This document shows, in pieces, positions 47,959 through 57,517 of a stretch of 64,000 nt of DNA. The position numbers were made by a program, and so were the translations under genes. Origin of the DNA: Burkholderiales bacterium (GTDB taxonomy: Bacteria; Pseudomonadota; Gammaproteobacteria; Burkholderiales; Burkholderiaceae_C); assembly GCA_016000265.1 (NCBI GenBank), contig JAECRL010000017.1:1-64000 (forward strand). Reading direction: 5' to 3'. A model generated the notes under the pieces. The model did no database searches, was not told where the DNA came from, and saw only the letters and a list, made by a program, of their open reading frames with translations. Position 1 is the first letter of the stretch; each line of letters begins with the position of its first letter.

Positions 47959-48774
47959 ATGAACTGGATGCGTGACATGCTCAAGTGGGTCTTGATGGCC
48001 CTGGTGTGGGCAGTGGGGTCGGGCGCGCAGGCGGCCGAGCCGAGTGAGTACGTGCTGGGTGGCGGCGACACCGTTCGCATCAGCGTCTACCAGAACCAGG
48101 ACCTGACCCTGGAGACCCGCCTCAACGAGGCCGGCACCATTTCCTACCCTCTGCTGGGCAACATCAAGATCGGTGGCCTGAGCATCGCCGATGCGGAAAA
48201 GAAGATCGCCACGGGCCTCAAGGACGGCAACTTCCTCAAGCAGCCCCAGGTTTCGATCCTGCTGATCGGCGCTACCGCCAACCAGGTCTCGGTGCTGGGC
48301 ATGGTCAACAAGCCGGGTCGCTACCCGCTGATTTCGGGCAGCAACAAGCTCTCCGAGATCATGGCCATGGCCGGCGGCATCATCCCGGGCTCGGGTTCGG
48401 ACACCGTGGTGGTGTCGGGCCTGCGCGAGGGCAAGGCCTTCCGCAAGGAAATCGACTTCACCAAGGTTTTTGCCTCCACGGGCACCGAGCCTGATTTCGT
48501 GCTGGCCAACGGCGACAGCATCTGGGTGGACCGCGCCCCGCAGATCTACATGTACGGCGAGGTGCAGCGCGCCGGCGCCCAGATCTTGATGCGCGACACG
48601 ACGCTGCTGCAGGCCCTGGCCAACGCCGGTGGCCTGACGCTGCGCGGCACGCAGCGTGGCATCAAGGTGCACCGCCGCGACGAGGCGACGGGTCAGGTCC
48701 AGGTGATCGAGCCCGGCCTCAACGACAAGCTGATGCCCAACGACATCATCTACGTCAAGGAAAGCCTGTTCTGA
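47959..48774 (+). CDS. Polysaccharide export outer-membrane protein (Wza/EpsE-like)
   Basis: This 271-residue exported protein has a signal peptide of about 25 residues (ending AQAAE), then the Poly_export domain starting YVLGGGDTVRISVYQNQDL and two SLBB-type segments (VSVLGMVNKPGRYPL, IYMYGEVQRAGAQIL). It lacks the lipobox cysteine of E. coli Wza. It should form the periplasmic/outer-membrane channel for an exopolysaccharide, yet no chain-length regulator or synthase follows; an intrinsic terminator comes directly after. Ribosome site GAGGA precedes the ATG. Confidence 0.9.
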   Translation: MNWMRDMLKWVLMALVWAVGSGAQAAEPSEYVLGGGDTVRISVYQNQDLTLETRLNEAGTISYPLLGNIKIGGLSIADAEKKIATGLKDGNFLKQPQVSILLIGATANQVSVLGMVNKPGRYPLISGSNKLSEIMAMAGGIIPGSGSDTVVVSGLREGKAFRKEIDFTKVFASTGTEPDFVLANGDSIWVDRAPQIYMYGEVQRAGAQILMRDTTLLQALANAGGLTLRGTQRGIKVHRRDEATGQVQVIEPGLNDKLMPNDIIYVKESLF

Positions 48775-48799
48775 CCCCCGTCAGGCGGCGACCGCATTG

Positions 48800-48827
48800 A
48801 AAAAGGGACCCTCGGGTCCCTTTTTTT
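48800..48827. terminator. Bidirectional rho-independent terminator
   Basis: A run of A (48800-48804), stem GGGACC (48805-48810) with GGTCCC (48815-48820), loop CTCG, and seven T (48821-48827). It serves the export gene ending at 48774 and, on the other strand, rsmB ending at 48843. Confidence 0.95.
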
Positions 48828-48842
48828 CTGCCTCGCGCCAGG

Positions 48843-50108
48843 TCAGTCCTTGCGCTGCCACACCGCCGCGTAGAACCCGTCCGTGGCGTGCTTGTGCGGC
48901 CACAGGCGCAGGTGGCCGGCGGGCGACACCAGCTCGCCGGCGCGGCTCACGCCCGCCGCTTCCAGCGCCTCGGCGGCGTTGATCAGCTCGAACTCGGGGT
49001 GCGCCGCCGTGAAGGCGTCGGCGATGCCTTCGTTCTCGTCGGGGATGATCGAGCAGGTGGCGTACACCAGGCGGCCGCCCGGCTTGAGCAGGCGCGCCGC
49101 GCTGGCCAGGATGGCCGTCTGCTTGGCCTGCAGCTCGTCGATCGCCTTGGGGCTCTGGCGCCACTTCAGGTCGGGGTTGCGGCGCAGCGTGCCCAGGCCG
49201 GAGCAGGGCGCGTCCACCAGCACGCGGTCGATCTTGCCGCGCAGGCGCTTGATGCGGTCGTCGTTTTCGTGCGCGATCTGCGTGGAGTACACGTTGGACA
49301 GCCCGCTGCGCGCCAGGCGCGGCTTGAGGTTGTCCAGGCGGTGCGCCGAGATGTCGAAGGCGTAGAGTCGGCCGGTGTTGCGCATCAGCGCGCCCAGGGC
49401 CAGGGTCTTGCCGCCCGCGCCGGCGCAGAAGTCCACCACCATCTCGCCGCGCTTGGGGTTGGTCAGCAGGGCCAGCAGCTGGCTGCCTTCGTCCTGCACC
49501 TCCACGTGACCTTCGGTGTAGACGGGCATTTTCTGCAGCGCCGGCTTGCCCGGGATGCGGATGCCCAGCGGCGAATACGGCGTGGGCTCGGCGGCGATCT
49601 GCGCGGCGGCCAGGGCCTCCAGCACGGCCTCGCGCTTGGCCTTTTGCGTGTTCACGCGCAGGTCCAGCGGGGCCGAGGCCGAGAAGGTCGCCACCAGGGC
49701 CCAGAAGTTTTCGTCGTCGAGCTGGTCGCGCAGGCGGTTGGCGAGCCAATCGGGCAGGTTGTGGCGCAGCTTGTCGGCCAGGTTGCTGCGGTCGATGGCG
49801 GCGGTGCGCTGCAGCCAGCCGAGTTCGTCGGCTGTGGCGCCATTTTTCAGGATGTGCTCTTGGCCCTGCCAGGCCAGCAGCGCCAGGCGCCGCTCCTGCG
49901 GGCCGTGCCCGGACTGCGCCAGGTTGGCCCACAGCAGGCGCTGGCGCAGCACGGCGTAGGCCGTCTCGGCCAGGGCGTGTCGCTCGCGCTGGCCCAGGGC
50001 CTTGTGCTGGCGGAAAAAGTAGGAAACGATGCTGTCGGCCGGGGCGTCGAGCTTGAGTACCTCACGGACGAGTTGCGTCGTGAGGTCGAGGAGCGCGTTC
50101 GGATGCAT
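48843..50108 (-). CDS. rsmB: RsmB-family 16S rRNA m5C methyltransferase
   Basis: This 421-residue protein has an N-terminal NusB-like RNA-binding region followed by a NOL1/NOP2/Sun methyltransferase domain. C302 in VDAPCSGLGT and C352 in YATCSIIPDENE are the two catalytic cysteines; DFCAGAGGKTLAL is the SAM loop. E. coli RsmB methylates C967 of 16S rRNA. Its first 47 bases overlap the end of the upstream gene on the same strand, indicating cotranscription. RsmF is the alternative, but the N-terminus fits RsmB. Confidence 0.9.
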   Translation of the reverse strand: MHPNALLDLTTQLVREVLKLDAPADSIVSYFFRQHKALGQRERHALAETAYAVLRQRLLWANLAQSGHGPQERRLALLAWQGQEHILKNGATADELGWLQRTAAIDRSNLADKLRHNLPDWLANRLRDQLDDENFWALVATFSASAPLDLRVNTQKAKREAVLEALAAAQIAAEPTPYSPLGIRIPGKPALQKMPVYTEGHVEVQDEGSQLLALLTNPKRGEMVVDFCAGAGGKTLALGALMRNTGRLYAFDISAHRLDNLKPRLARSGLSNVYSTQIAHENDDRIKRLRGKIDRVLVDAPCSGLGTLRRNPDLKWRQSPKAIDELQAKQTAILASAARLLKPGGRLVYATCSIIPDENEGIADAFTAAHPEFELINAAEALEAAGVSRAGELVSPAGHLRLWPHKHATDGFYAAVWQRKD

Positions 50109-51054
50109 GGGCGCGATTATCCGTCTTAAGGGCGCTCGGGCGCTCCCATTCTGGTGGTGCCCACAGGTGTTTGAGCCTCAGGGCCAGCGGGCCGGGGCGC
50201 ATCAGGTCGCGCCACATGGCCACCCACTCGTGCAGCGTGAGCCAGAACGGGTTGTGCGTGTGCACCTGGCGCACCAGGCCGTAGTCGACCGCTTCGGTCT
50301 CTTCCACGAAGGTGCCGAACAGGCGGTCGAACACGATCAGGGTGCCGCCGTAGTTCTTGTCGATGTAGCGCGGATTGCGGCCGTGGTGGGCGCGGTGGTG
50401 CGAGGGCGTGTTGAAGATCAGCTCGATGAGCGGGTGCAGCTTGCCCACCCACTGCGTGTGCACGAAGAACTGGTAGCCCAGGTTGATGGACAGCGCCAGC
50501 AGCACCGCCTTGGGCTCGAAGCCGATCCACACCATGGGCAGGTAGAACAGCCAGTTGCCCGCGAAGGTGTAGAGCCAGCTCTGGCGCATCGCGGCCGTGA
50601 AGTTCATGTGCTCCGAGCCGTGGTGCACCACGTGCGCGCACCAGAACCACCGGATGCGGTGGCTGGCTCGGTGAAACCCGTAGTAGCAGAACTCCACGCC
50701 CAGGTAGAGCGCCAGGAAGCTCAGGGGCGTCAGCTCGATGGTGCTCAGGCGGTGGTGCTCGAAGACCCAGCCCATGGCGGGCAGCACGAAGGCCAGCACC
50801 AGCACCACGTCCAGTGCGGTGTAAACGCCCCCCAGGGTCATGCTGTCGAGCGAGTCGCGCAGGTCGTAGACCGGTTTGGCGGGCGACGCGTTGCGCGGTC
50901 GGGCGGCTTGCCTGAAGTGCCACCATTCCACCGCCACGACGGCGAAGAACACTGGCGACAGCAGCATCAGCAAGGCGTCTTGCCAGTCGACGTGGGGGTC
51001 GACCAGGGCGAAGGGGGCGAGGGCGGCGTCCAGCAGGCTGGTGAGGTCGAGCAT
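50062..51054 (-). CDS. Sterol desaturase/fatty acid hydroxylase-family membrane protein
   Basis: This 330-residue protein has about four to six membrane segments and the eight-histidine di-iron motifs: HRASHR, HVVHHGSEH and HHRAHHGRN. Family members hydroxylate or desaturate lipids at the membrane. The ATG at 51054 begins MLDLTSLLDAAL. The last 15 codons overlap the start of rsmB in another frame. It is divergent from an AraC regulator, which may control it. Confidence 0.88.
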   Translation of the reverse strand: MLDLTSLLDAALAPFALVDPHVDWQDALLMLLSPVFFAVVAVEWWHFRQAARPRNASPAKPVYDLRDSLDSMTLGGVYTALDVVLVLAFVLPAMGWVFEHHRLSTIELTPLSFLALYLGVEFCYYGFHRASHRIRWFWCAHVVHHGSEHMNFTAAMRQSWLYTFAGNWLFYLPMVWIGFEPKAVLLALSINLGYQFFVHTQWVGKLHPLIELIFNTPSHHRAHHGRNPRYIDKNYGGTLIVFDRLFGTFVEETEAVDYGLVRQVHTHNPFWLTLHEWVAMWRDLMRPGPLALRLKHLWAPPEWERPSALKTDNRAHASERAPRPHDATRP

Positions 51055-51253
51055 GGTGGGCAGAGGGGGAAAATGCGTGAGCAGGTCGATGGGGTGCTGC
51101 CATGGTGCGCAAAGCGCGGCGCTGGCGCTTGACCCCCGCAGACAATTTCTTGACGTATGGCGCCAATGTGGGCGCTGGCGCCTCCCGTCTAGCCCGAATG
51201 GGCAGGCTCGGGCGCCAGCGGCATGATCGGTCTCCCTCCCTGGTGACCTTGCC

Positions 51254-52249
51254 ATGGCCGACACCCGCATCGCCGCGTCCTTCGCCCAGTTGCTCCACGA
51301 GTACCTGGAGCGTCAGGGTCTGGATGCCCAGCACCTGCTCGGGCCCCGTCCCGACCCCACCCAGCACTTCGTGCCCATGTCGCAGTGGCAGGAGTGGTTG
51401 CGCCGCGTCGACGCCCTCGAAGGCCGTCCGGGGCTGGGTCTGCGCATCGCCGAGGGCATCGGCGCGCGGCACTTCGGGGTGCTGGGCTACGCGGCCCTCG
51501 CCTGCGAGAACCTCGCGCAGGCGCTGCAGCGCATGGAGCGCTACCACGCCTCAGTGTACGACGCCAACCCGGCTCACGTGCGCCTCGACGAGCGCGGCGT
51601 CACCATCGAGTGGGGCGTGGAGCGGGGCCGCCCCGGTGCCCTGGTGGACGAAACCGCCATCGCCTCGCTGGTGCAGCTGGCGCGCGACATGACCGGGCGC
51701 TACTGGCCGGTGCGCGAGGTCTGCTTCGTCAACCCGCCGCCGCGCGACATGCAGCCCTACCGGGATTTCTTTGGCGGCGAGGTGAGCTTCAACGCGCCGC
51801 TCACGCGCCTGGTGTTCGACCTCAGCTACATGGCCTTGCCGCTGCGCAAGTCCGACCCCGCCCTCGTCAGCCTGCTTGATCAGCAGGCCGAGCAGCTGCT
51901 GCAGCAGGTCTCGCAGGTGCCCGCCGCGGTGGACGCCTGGCGCCGCACCCTGGTGCCGTTGATCCGCGAGGGCAAGACCTCGCTGGCCGCGCTGGCCGTG
52001 GCCCACCACAGCAGCCCGCGCACCTTGCAGCGCCGGCTCTCCGAGCAAGGCACCAGCTTCCAGCAGCTGCTCGATGACACCCGCCGCCACCTGGCCGAGG
52101 GGCACCTCAAGGAGTGCCGGCTGGACCTGGCCGAGATCGCGCTGCTGCTGGGCTACTCCGAGCAAAGCGCCTTCACGCGGGCCTTTCGCGCCTGGACGGG
52201 CATGCCGCCGGCGCAGTGGCGGCGTCACCAGCGGCGCCAGGCAGCGTGA
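51254..52249 (+). CDS. AraC-family regulator with Arabinose_bd-type ligand domain (first copy)
   Basis: This 331-residue protein has the OruR/ArgR-like N-terminal domain (GARHFGVLGYAALACENLAQAL) common to the Arabinose_bd group and a C-terminal AraC double helix-turn-helix (SSPRTLQRRLSEQGTSF, LGYSEQSAFTRAFRAWTGMPPAQWR). It overlaps the DUF2804 gene by GTGA and is divergent from the hydroxylase-like gene at 50062. Upstream, TGGCGCC occurs at 51158-51164 and 51176-51182 and may be part of its site. The ligand is unknown. Confidence 0.9.
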   Translation: MADTRIAASFAQLLHEYLERQGLDAQHLLGPRPDPTQHFVPMSQWQEWLRRVDALEGRPGLGLRIAEGIGARHFGVLGYAALACENLAQALQRMERYHASVYDANPAHVRLDERGVTIEWGVERGRPGALVDETAIASLVQLARDMTGRYWPVREVCFVNPPPRDMQPYRDFFGGEVSFNAPLTRLVFDLSYMALPLRKSDPALVSLLDQQAEQLLQQVSQVPAAVDAWRRTLVPLIREGKTSLAALAVAHHSSPRTLQRRLSEQGTSFQQLLDDTRRHLAEGHLKECRLDLAEIALLLGYSEQSAFTRAFRAWTGMPPAQWRRHQRRQAA

Positions 52250-53319
52250 ACCTCCGAACCCAGGCAGCGACCGCGTGGTCGCATTCCGTGCCGGCCTCGG
52301 TGTCCGCGTCCCTGCCGCCTGCGCCGAGCGCGGTGGTGCAGGGCGGTGAGCTGCTGAGCGGGCGCTACGAGAGCCGCGCGGGCGACGCCATCCGCGTGGG
52401 CGAGGTCGACTGGTCGGGGCTGGACGCCGCCGTCAAGCGCTCGCCCTTCTGGCGCTGGACCCACCACAAACGCTGGCAGTACGTCGGCATCGGCTCGCCC
52501 GAGCTGTTCGTGGGCCTGGCCGTGGTGGACCTGGGCTGGTGCACCACCGCCTTCGCCTATGTTTTCGACCGGTTGCTGCAGCGCGTCGTCGCCGACTGGG
52601 ACGCGCTGGGCCTGCCTGGCCTCTGCGGGGCCGTCTCCAGTCGCCCGCTCGCCGGCTCGCAGGCCTGGTTTCGCTCGCCCGGTGCGCGGGTGTCCGTGCG
52701 CCACCGCAGCAACGACCTCATCACCGTGCGCCTGCGCGCCGGCACCTTCCACCTGCGCGCCAACCTCGACCTGCGCGACGCCCCGCCCGTCCTCGTGGCC
52801 GTGGGCGAGCCACTCGGGGGCCTGGCCCACTGCACGCACAAGACCTCGGCCCTGCGCGTGACGGGCGAGCTGGAGGTCGACGGCGTGAGCTGGAGCCTGG
52901 CGCACGCCAGCGCCTGCCTGGACAGCTCCAACGGCTTGCTGGCGCGCGACACGGCCTGGCGCTGGGCCTCGGCGCACCGGCCTGGTCTGGGCTTCAACCT
53001 GCAGCAAGGCTACTTCGGCAACCACGAAAACGCCCTCTGGCTGGACGGCGACCTCATCCCGCTGGGTGCGGCCACCTTCACCTTCGACCCGATCCGCCCG
53101 ATGTCGACCTGGCACGTTGCCACGGACGACGGTTTGCTCGACCTCGTCTTCCAGCCGCAAGGCGCGCGCTGCGCCGACCAGCAGGCCCTCATCGCCTCCA
53201 GCCGCTACATCCAGCCCGTGGGCCTGTTCAGCGGCACGGTCCGGCGCACGCCCAATGGCGCCCCGGTGGCCGTCGAGCAGCTCCTGGGTGTCACCGAAGA
53301 CCACCACTCGGTGTGGTGA
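52246..53319 (+). CDS. DUF2804 domain protein
   Basis: This 357-residue protein reads from a GTG overlapping the AraC stop (GTGA). It shows the DUF2804 layout: an N-terminal VGEVDWSGLDA and WRWTHHKRWQYVGI, a middle FHLRANLDLRDAPPVLVAVGEP, and KTSALRVTGELEVDG. No signal peptide or catalytic motif is evident; the fold may be lipocalin-like. Function is unknown. Coupled translation with an AraC regulator next to a lipid hydroxylase-like gene hints at lipid metabolism. An upstream in-frame extension lies inside the regulator gene and is rejected. Confidence 0.8.
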   Translation: MNLRTQAATAWSHSVPASVSASLPPAPSAVVQGGELLSGRYESRAGDAIRVGEVDWSGLDAAVKRSPFWRWTHHKRWQYVGIGSPELFVGLAVVDLGWCTTAFAYVFDRLLQRVVADWDALGLPGLCGAVSSRPLAGSQAWFRSPGARVSVRHRSNDLITVRLRAGTFHLRANLDLRDAPPVLVAVGEPLGGLAHCTHKTSALRVTGELEVDGVSWSLAHASACLDSSNGLLARDTAWRWASAHRPGLGFNLQQGYFGNHENALWLDGDLIPLGAATFTFDPIRPMSTWHVATDDGLLDLVFQPQGARCADQQALIASSRYIQPVGLFSGTVRRTPNGAPVAVEQLLGVTEDHHSVW

Positions 53320-53397
53320 GCCGTTCGGATCACGGCGACGGACTCAAACGCCACGCGCGCGCCCGACACTGGCGGCCCCGCTTCAAAGGACGACAGC

Positions 53398-53979
53398 ATG
53401 TTGGCCAGCGCGCACGGTGAACGCACCGACCCAACCGACCCCACCGACCACGTGAAACCGGGCTTCACCCAGCGCTGGCGCTGGTGGGTCGTGTGCCTGA
53501 TCCTGCTGGTGGCCGTGGGCGGGGTGGACGGGCTGTCGGGCCACGAGGTCTCCGTCTTCCTGCTCTACGCCTTGCCGGTGGGCGTGGCCACGCGCCGCCT
53601 GGGCGCCTCCGCCGGGGTCGTGGTCTCGTCGCTGGCCACGCTGGTCTGGATCGTGGCCGACGTCGCCTCGGGGCACGAATACAGCGCCGCCTGGATCCTG
53701 CCCGTCAACGCCGCCAACCGGCTGTTTTGTTTCCTGCTGGTCGTGGCCGCCATCCGCTACGTCGACGCGCGCCGCGACGCGCTCGACGCCCGCCTGCGCG
53801 CCTTCTCGGGCGAGGTCCCTGTGTGCACCACCTGCGATCGCATCCAGGGCCCCGACGCCCATTGGCGCCGCTTCACCGAGCACCTCACCGAGTACGGCCA
53901 GGCCCGGCTCGACCACAAAGCCTGCGCCGATTGCGCCCGCCGCACCTACGCCCGGGCGGGCTACCGAGAGGCGTCGTGA
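53398..53979 (+). CDS. Membrane protein of unknown function with C-terminal CxxC pairs
   Basis: This 193-residue protein has about three or four membrane helices (WWVVCLILLVAVGGVDGL, VSVFLLYALPVGVATRRLG, GVVVSSLATLVWIVADVASG, NRLFCFLLVVAAIRYVDA) followed by a cytoplasmic tail with CTTC and CADC (VCTTCDRIQ, KACADCARR), which could bind zinc. Similar tails follow MASE-like sensor regions, but no output domain is present here. Its stop overlaps the glycosyltransferase start by one base (TGATG). Confidence 0.7.
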   Translation: MLASAHGERTDPTDPTDHVKPGFTQRWRWWVVCLILLVAVGGVDGLSGHEVSVFLLYALPVGVATRRLGASAGVVVSSLATLVWIVADVASGHEYSAAWILPVNAANRLFCFLLVVAAIRYVDARRDALDARLRAFSGEVPVCTTCDRIQGPDAHWRRFTEHLTEYGQARLDHKACADCARRTYARAGYREAS

Positions 53980-55178
53980 TGGGCTTTCGAATCCTGCACT
54001 GCATCTCGTCGGTCAACCCGGTTGGCGGTGGCCCCATCGAGGGGCTCAAGCAGCTCTCCGCCGTCAACCTGCGCCACGGCCACACGGTCGAGGTGCTGTC
54101 GCTGGACGACCCCGCCGACCCCTGGGTGCGCGACTGCCCGCTGCCCTGTCACGCCATGGGCCCCACCCGCATCTGGGGCTGGCGCCACACCCCGCGCCTG
54201 GTGCCCTGGCTGAAGGCCCATGCGCATGAGTACGACGCGGTCATCGTCAACGGCATCTGGCAGTACCACGCCTTCGGTGCCTGGCGCGCCCTGCACAAGC
54301 TGCCGGTGCCGTACTTCGTGTTCACGCACGGCATGCTGGACCCGTGGTTCAAGCGCACCTACCCGCTCAAGCACCTCAAGAAGTGGCTGTTCTGGCCCTG
54401 GGCCGAGTACCGGGTGCTGCGCGACGCCGCCGCGGTGCTCTTCACCTGCGAAGACGAGCGCCGCCTGGCCCGCCAGTCCTTCTGGCTCTACCGCTGTGAC
54501 GAGTACGTCGTCAGCTACGGCACCAGCGCCCCGCCCGATGCCACGGCACGCCAGCGCGAGGCCTTCCAGCGCGCCTTCCCCGAGCTGGACGGCAAGCGCC
54601 TGCTGCTCTTCCTCGGTCGCGTGCACGAGAAAAAGGGCCCCGACCTGCTGTTCGACGCCTTCGCGCGGCTGCGCTCGCTGGAGCCGCAGCTGATGGCGGG
54701 CGTTCACGTCGTCATGGCCGGCCCCGCCGACCACGCCCACGGCCAGGCCATGCAGGCCCGCGTGCGCGACCTCGGCCTGCAAGACGCCGTCACCTGGACG
54801 GGCATGGTCAGCGGCGACGTCAAGTGGGGCGCCTTCCGCTGTGCGGACGCCTTCGTGCTGCCCTCGCACCAGGAGAACTTCGGCATCGCCGTGGCCGAGG
54901 CCATGGCCTGCGGCCTGCCGGTGCTGATCTCCAACCAGGTCAACATCTGGCGCGAGATCCAGCAGGCCGAAGGCGGCTACGTCGACCAGGACACGGTCAT
55001 GGGCACCGAGCGCCTGCTGCGCCGCTGGTTGACCACGCCGCCCGAGCGCTGGCAGGCCATGCGGGACAACGCCCGCGAGTGCTTCCAGTCCCGCTTCCTG
55101 ATCGACCGCACGGCCGAGTCCTTCATCGAGGCCATGGAGCTGTTCGGCATGCGCAAGCGCCCGGTCACTCCCGGGTGA
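53979..55178 (+). CDS. Glycosyltransferase family 4 (GT-B) protein
   Basis: This 399-residue retaining glycosyltransferase has a GT-B fold, with the N-terminal [19 protein letters not shown] acceptor loop, [21 protein letters not shown] as the start of the C-terminal domain, and the EX7E pattern in [20 protein letters not shown] that contacts the nucleotide sugar. It probably adds a sugar to an exopolysaccharide or O-antigen. It is isolated from other polysaccharide genes except the preceding membrane protein, to which it is coupled. Its 3' end overlaps the convergent amiE by 14 bases. Confidence 0.9.
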   Translation: MGFRILHCISSVNPVGGGPIEGLKQLSAVNLRHGHTVEVLSLDDPADPWVRDCPLPCHAMGPTRIWGWRHTPRLVPWLKAHAHEYDAVIVNGIWQYHAFGAWRALHKLPVPYFVFTHGMLDPWFKRTYPLKHLKKWLFWPWAEYRVLRDAAAVLFTCEDERRLARQSFWLYRCDEYVVSYGTSAPPDATARQREAFQRAFPELDGKRLLLFLGRVHEKKGPDLLFDAFARLRSLEPQLMAGVHVVMAGPADHAHGQAMQARVRDLGLQDAVTWTGMVSGDVKWGAFRCADAFVLPSHQENFGIAVAEAMACGLPVLISNQVNIWREIQQAEGGYVDQDTVMGTERLLRRWLTTPPERWQAMRDNARECFQSRFLIDRTAESFIEAMELFGMRKRPVTPG

Positions 55179-56205
55179 GCCGCGCGTCGTTGGGGATGCC
55201 CTCGATCGGGCACTGCGCGGTGCCCACCGTCGGCCGCGTGATGGCCTCCACCTTGGCCTGCGTGCCCAGCGGGTCGGTCACCCACTCGCGGTAGAAGCTG
55301 AAGGGGCACTCGGCCACGCCCTTGTCGCCCTCGCCGGAGTTGATCTTGCCGGTGTAGCCGCGGTGCAGCAGCTTGAAGAGGTGGTTCTGCGACTGCCCGG
55401 TGTTGCGCGCGTCGCGGATCAGGCGCTTGCTGAGCTGCGCGTACTGGATGCCGTAGTCCTCTTCGCCGCACTCGCCCAGCGTGCGCCCGTCGAAGCCCAC
55501 GATGGCGCTGTGCCCGAAGTAGCTGTAGACGCCATCGAAGCCGGCCGCGTTGGCCACCGCCACGTAGCTGTTGTTGGCCCAGGCCATGGCCTTGGCCATC
55601 ATCACCTGCTGGTCCTTGGCCGGGTACATGTAGCCCTGGCAGCGCACGATCAACTCGGCGCCCTTCATGGCGCAGTCGCGCCAGATCTCGGGGTAGTTGC
55701 CGTCGTCGCAGATGATGAGGCTGACCTTCATGCCCTTGGGCCCGTCGGAGACGCAGGTCTGGTCGCCCGGGTACCAGCCCTCGATGGGCGTCCACGGCAT
55801 GATCTTGCGGTACTTCTGAACGATCTCGCCTTGGTAGTTCATCAGGATCAGCGTGTTGTAGGGCACCTTGGCGGGATGCTCTTCGTGGCGCTCGCCGGTC
55901 AGCGAGAACACGCCCCAGACCTTGGCGTTGCGGCAGGCCTGCGCGAACACCTCGGTGACGTCGCCGGGGATGGTCACGGCCGTCTCCATCATCTCGGCCT
56001 TGTCATACATGATCCCGTGGGTGCTGTACTCGGGGAAGATGACCAGGTCCAGGCCGGGCAGTCCCAGCTTCATGCCCTCGATCATCTGGCGGATCTTGTG
56101 CGCGTTCTCCAGCACCTCCGCTCGCGTGTGCAGGCGAGGCATCTTGTAGTTGACGACCGCGACACCGACGGTGTCGTCGCTGGAAGAAATGTCACCGTGA
56201 AGCAT
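55165..56205 (-). CDS. amiE: AmiE, aliphatic amidase (nitrilase superfamily)
   Basis: This 346-residue enzyme is almost collinear with Pseudomonas aeruginosa AmiE, opening [20 protein letters not shown]. The catalytic triad is at the same positions: E59 (IFPEYS), K134 (KYRKIMPW) and C166 ([10 protein letters not shown]). It hydrolyses short-chain amides such as acetamide and propionamide to acid and ammonia. The Pseudomonas regulators AmiC/AmiR are absent; instead an AraC-family gene lies upstream on the same strand. The related formamidase AmiF differs in sequence, so AmiE is favoured. Confidence 0.95.
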   Translation of the reverse strand: MLHGDISSSDDTVGVAVVNYKMPRLHTRAEVLENAHKIRQMIEGMKLGLPGLDLVIFPEYSTHGIMYDKAEMMETAVTIPGDVTEVFAQACRNAKVWGVFSLTGERHEEHPAKVPYNTLILMNYQGEIVQKYRKIMPWTPIEGWYPGDQTCVSDGPKGMKVSLIICDDGNYPEIWRDCAMKGAELIVRCQGYMYPAKDQQVMMAKAMAWANNSYVAVANAAGFDGVYSYFGHSAIVGFDGRTLGECGEEDYGIQYAQLSKRLIRDARNTGQSQNHLFKLLHRGYTGKINSGEGDKGVAECPFSFYREWVTDPLGTQAKVEAITRPTVGTAQCPIEGIPNDARLTRE

Positions 56206-56316
56206 GGCGGGCTCCTCAATTGAAGACCCTGCCATTGTTCGAAGCCCGCCGCCTGCGCCCAATACGTTGTTTGACGTAGCCCGCTGCCCCGACCCTGGGC
56301 CCGCATTTGCTTGCAC

Positions 56317-57351
56317 TCAGGGGCGCTGCGCCTTGCTGTATTGCGTCGGGCTCACGCCCGATCGGGCCTTGAAGGCGCGGATGAAGTTGGCCGGGTCGGT
56401 GTAGCCCAGCAGCTCGGCGACGTCCGACACCCGCAGCCGACCTTCGCGCAGCCACTGGCAGGCGCGTTCGTGGCGGATCTCGTTGGCCAGCTCGCGGAAG
56501 GTGGTGCCCTGCGCCGCCAGGTGGCGCGCCAGCGTGCTGGTCGAGACGTTCACGATGGCGGCGAGTTCGTCCTGCGTGGGCTGGTGCCCCTGGGCCTCTG
56601 TCAGCATCATCGTGACCCAGGCTCGCCAGTCGCGCTGATCCTGCTCCAGGTGGTGGATCAGCTTGACGTCCAGGCGCTGGCAGATGTCGGCCAGGTTGGC
56701 CGCGTGCGCCAGGGGCATGGGCGTGCGCGACAGCACCTCCGCGTCGATGACGATGCGCAGGCTGGGCAGCCCGCCTTGCCCGAAATGGCAGCGGCCCGGC
56801 TTGAGCGCGTCGTAGCGCTGCGTGTCAGGCGGCGCGGGTGAAAACAGGTGGGCGTCGTAGCCGGGCATGTCGTCGCGCAACAGGCCTTGCAGCTGGGTGT
56901 GAAAGCTCATCAAGGTCAGGTCGAAGGCCAGCACCATCACGTCGTATGGCACGGGCTGGATGGGCTGCCAGCTCAGCTCGCACACCGAGCCCACCCTGCG
57001 CGTGCGCATCGAGAAACTGGGCGTCACCAGCACGTAGTAGCGCGCACACAGGTCCAGCCCGTCCTGAACGGTGGCGCAGCTGAGCATGCCCAACCCCAGC
57101 TCACCAAACTGGCCCGCGCCCGTCGTCGCGCCGATGCGCATGCCCAGGTCACGCTGGCCGCCGCTGGCCTCGGTCAGCAGGCGCGTGGCCGCGATGACCT
57201 GATCGGGCGACAGCAGCGCGTCGTTGTGCCGCAGGCTCGCGCGGGGCACGCCGGCTTGGCCCAGGGCGGGCGTGCAATCGATGCCTTGTTCTTCGAGGAT
57301 CTGAACCAGCAGCGCCACGTAGCGCGCCGGGACCAGGTTGTTTTTGCTCAT
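56317..57351 (-). CDS. AraC-family regulator with Arabinose_bd-type ligand domain (second copy)
   Basis: This 344-residue protein has an N-terminal ligand domain (LVPARYVALLVQILEEQGID, GAGQFGELGLGMLSCATVQDGL) and C-terminal HTH pair (STSTLARHLAAQGTTFRELANEIRHERACQWL, LGYTDPANFIRAFKARSGVSPTQY). It lies 111 bases upstream of amiE on the same strand and divergent from a carboxylesterase gene; the divergent region has a 21-bp-period direct repeat typical of AraC sites. It may respond to an amide or ester substrate. It is a distant relative of the regulator at 51254. Confidence 0.9.
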   Translation of the reverse strand: MSKNNLVPARYVALLVQILEEQGIDCTPALGQAGVPRASLRHNDALLSPDQVIAATRLLTEASGGQRDLGMRIGATTGAGQFGELGLGMLSCATVQDGLDLCARYYVLVTPSFSMRTRRVGSVCELSWQPIQPVPYDVMVLAFDLTLMSFHTQLQGLLRDDMPGYDAHLFSPAPPDTQRYDALKPGRCHFGQGGLPSLRIVIDAEVLSRTPMPLAHAANLADICQRLDVKLIHHLEQDQRDWRAWVTMMLTEAQGHQPTQDELAAIVNVSTSTLARHLAAQGTTFRELANEIRHERACQWLREGRLRVSDVAELLGYTDPANFIRAFKARSGVSPTQYSKAQRP

Positions 57352-57423
57352 GCGGACGATGCTGCCGCTGCGGGGCGGTGGGCGGGCTTAAGGACTTTCA
57401 CCAGTGTCGCGCCTGGCTGCGGA

Positions 57424-57453
57424 GAAATGACAAGTTGATGCCGGGAAATGACA
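57424..57453. promoter_or_regulatory. Direct repeats, candidate AraC-type operator
   Basis: GAAATGACA occurs at 57424-57432 and again at 57445-57453, exactly 21 bases (two helical turns) apart. This is the tandem spacing used by AraC-family dimers. The site is in the divergent gap between the AraC gene (start 57351) and the carboxylesterase gene (start 57518). Confidence 0.6.
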
Positions 57454-57517
57454 GCCCATCGGTTTCTGCGCCTCCCCACAATGCGCCCATCTTGGAACCA
57501 CATGGGGGGACGCAGTC

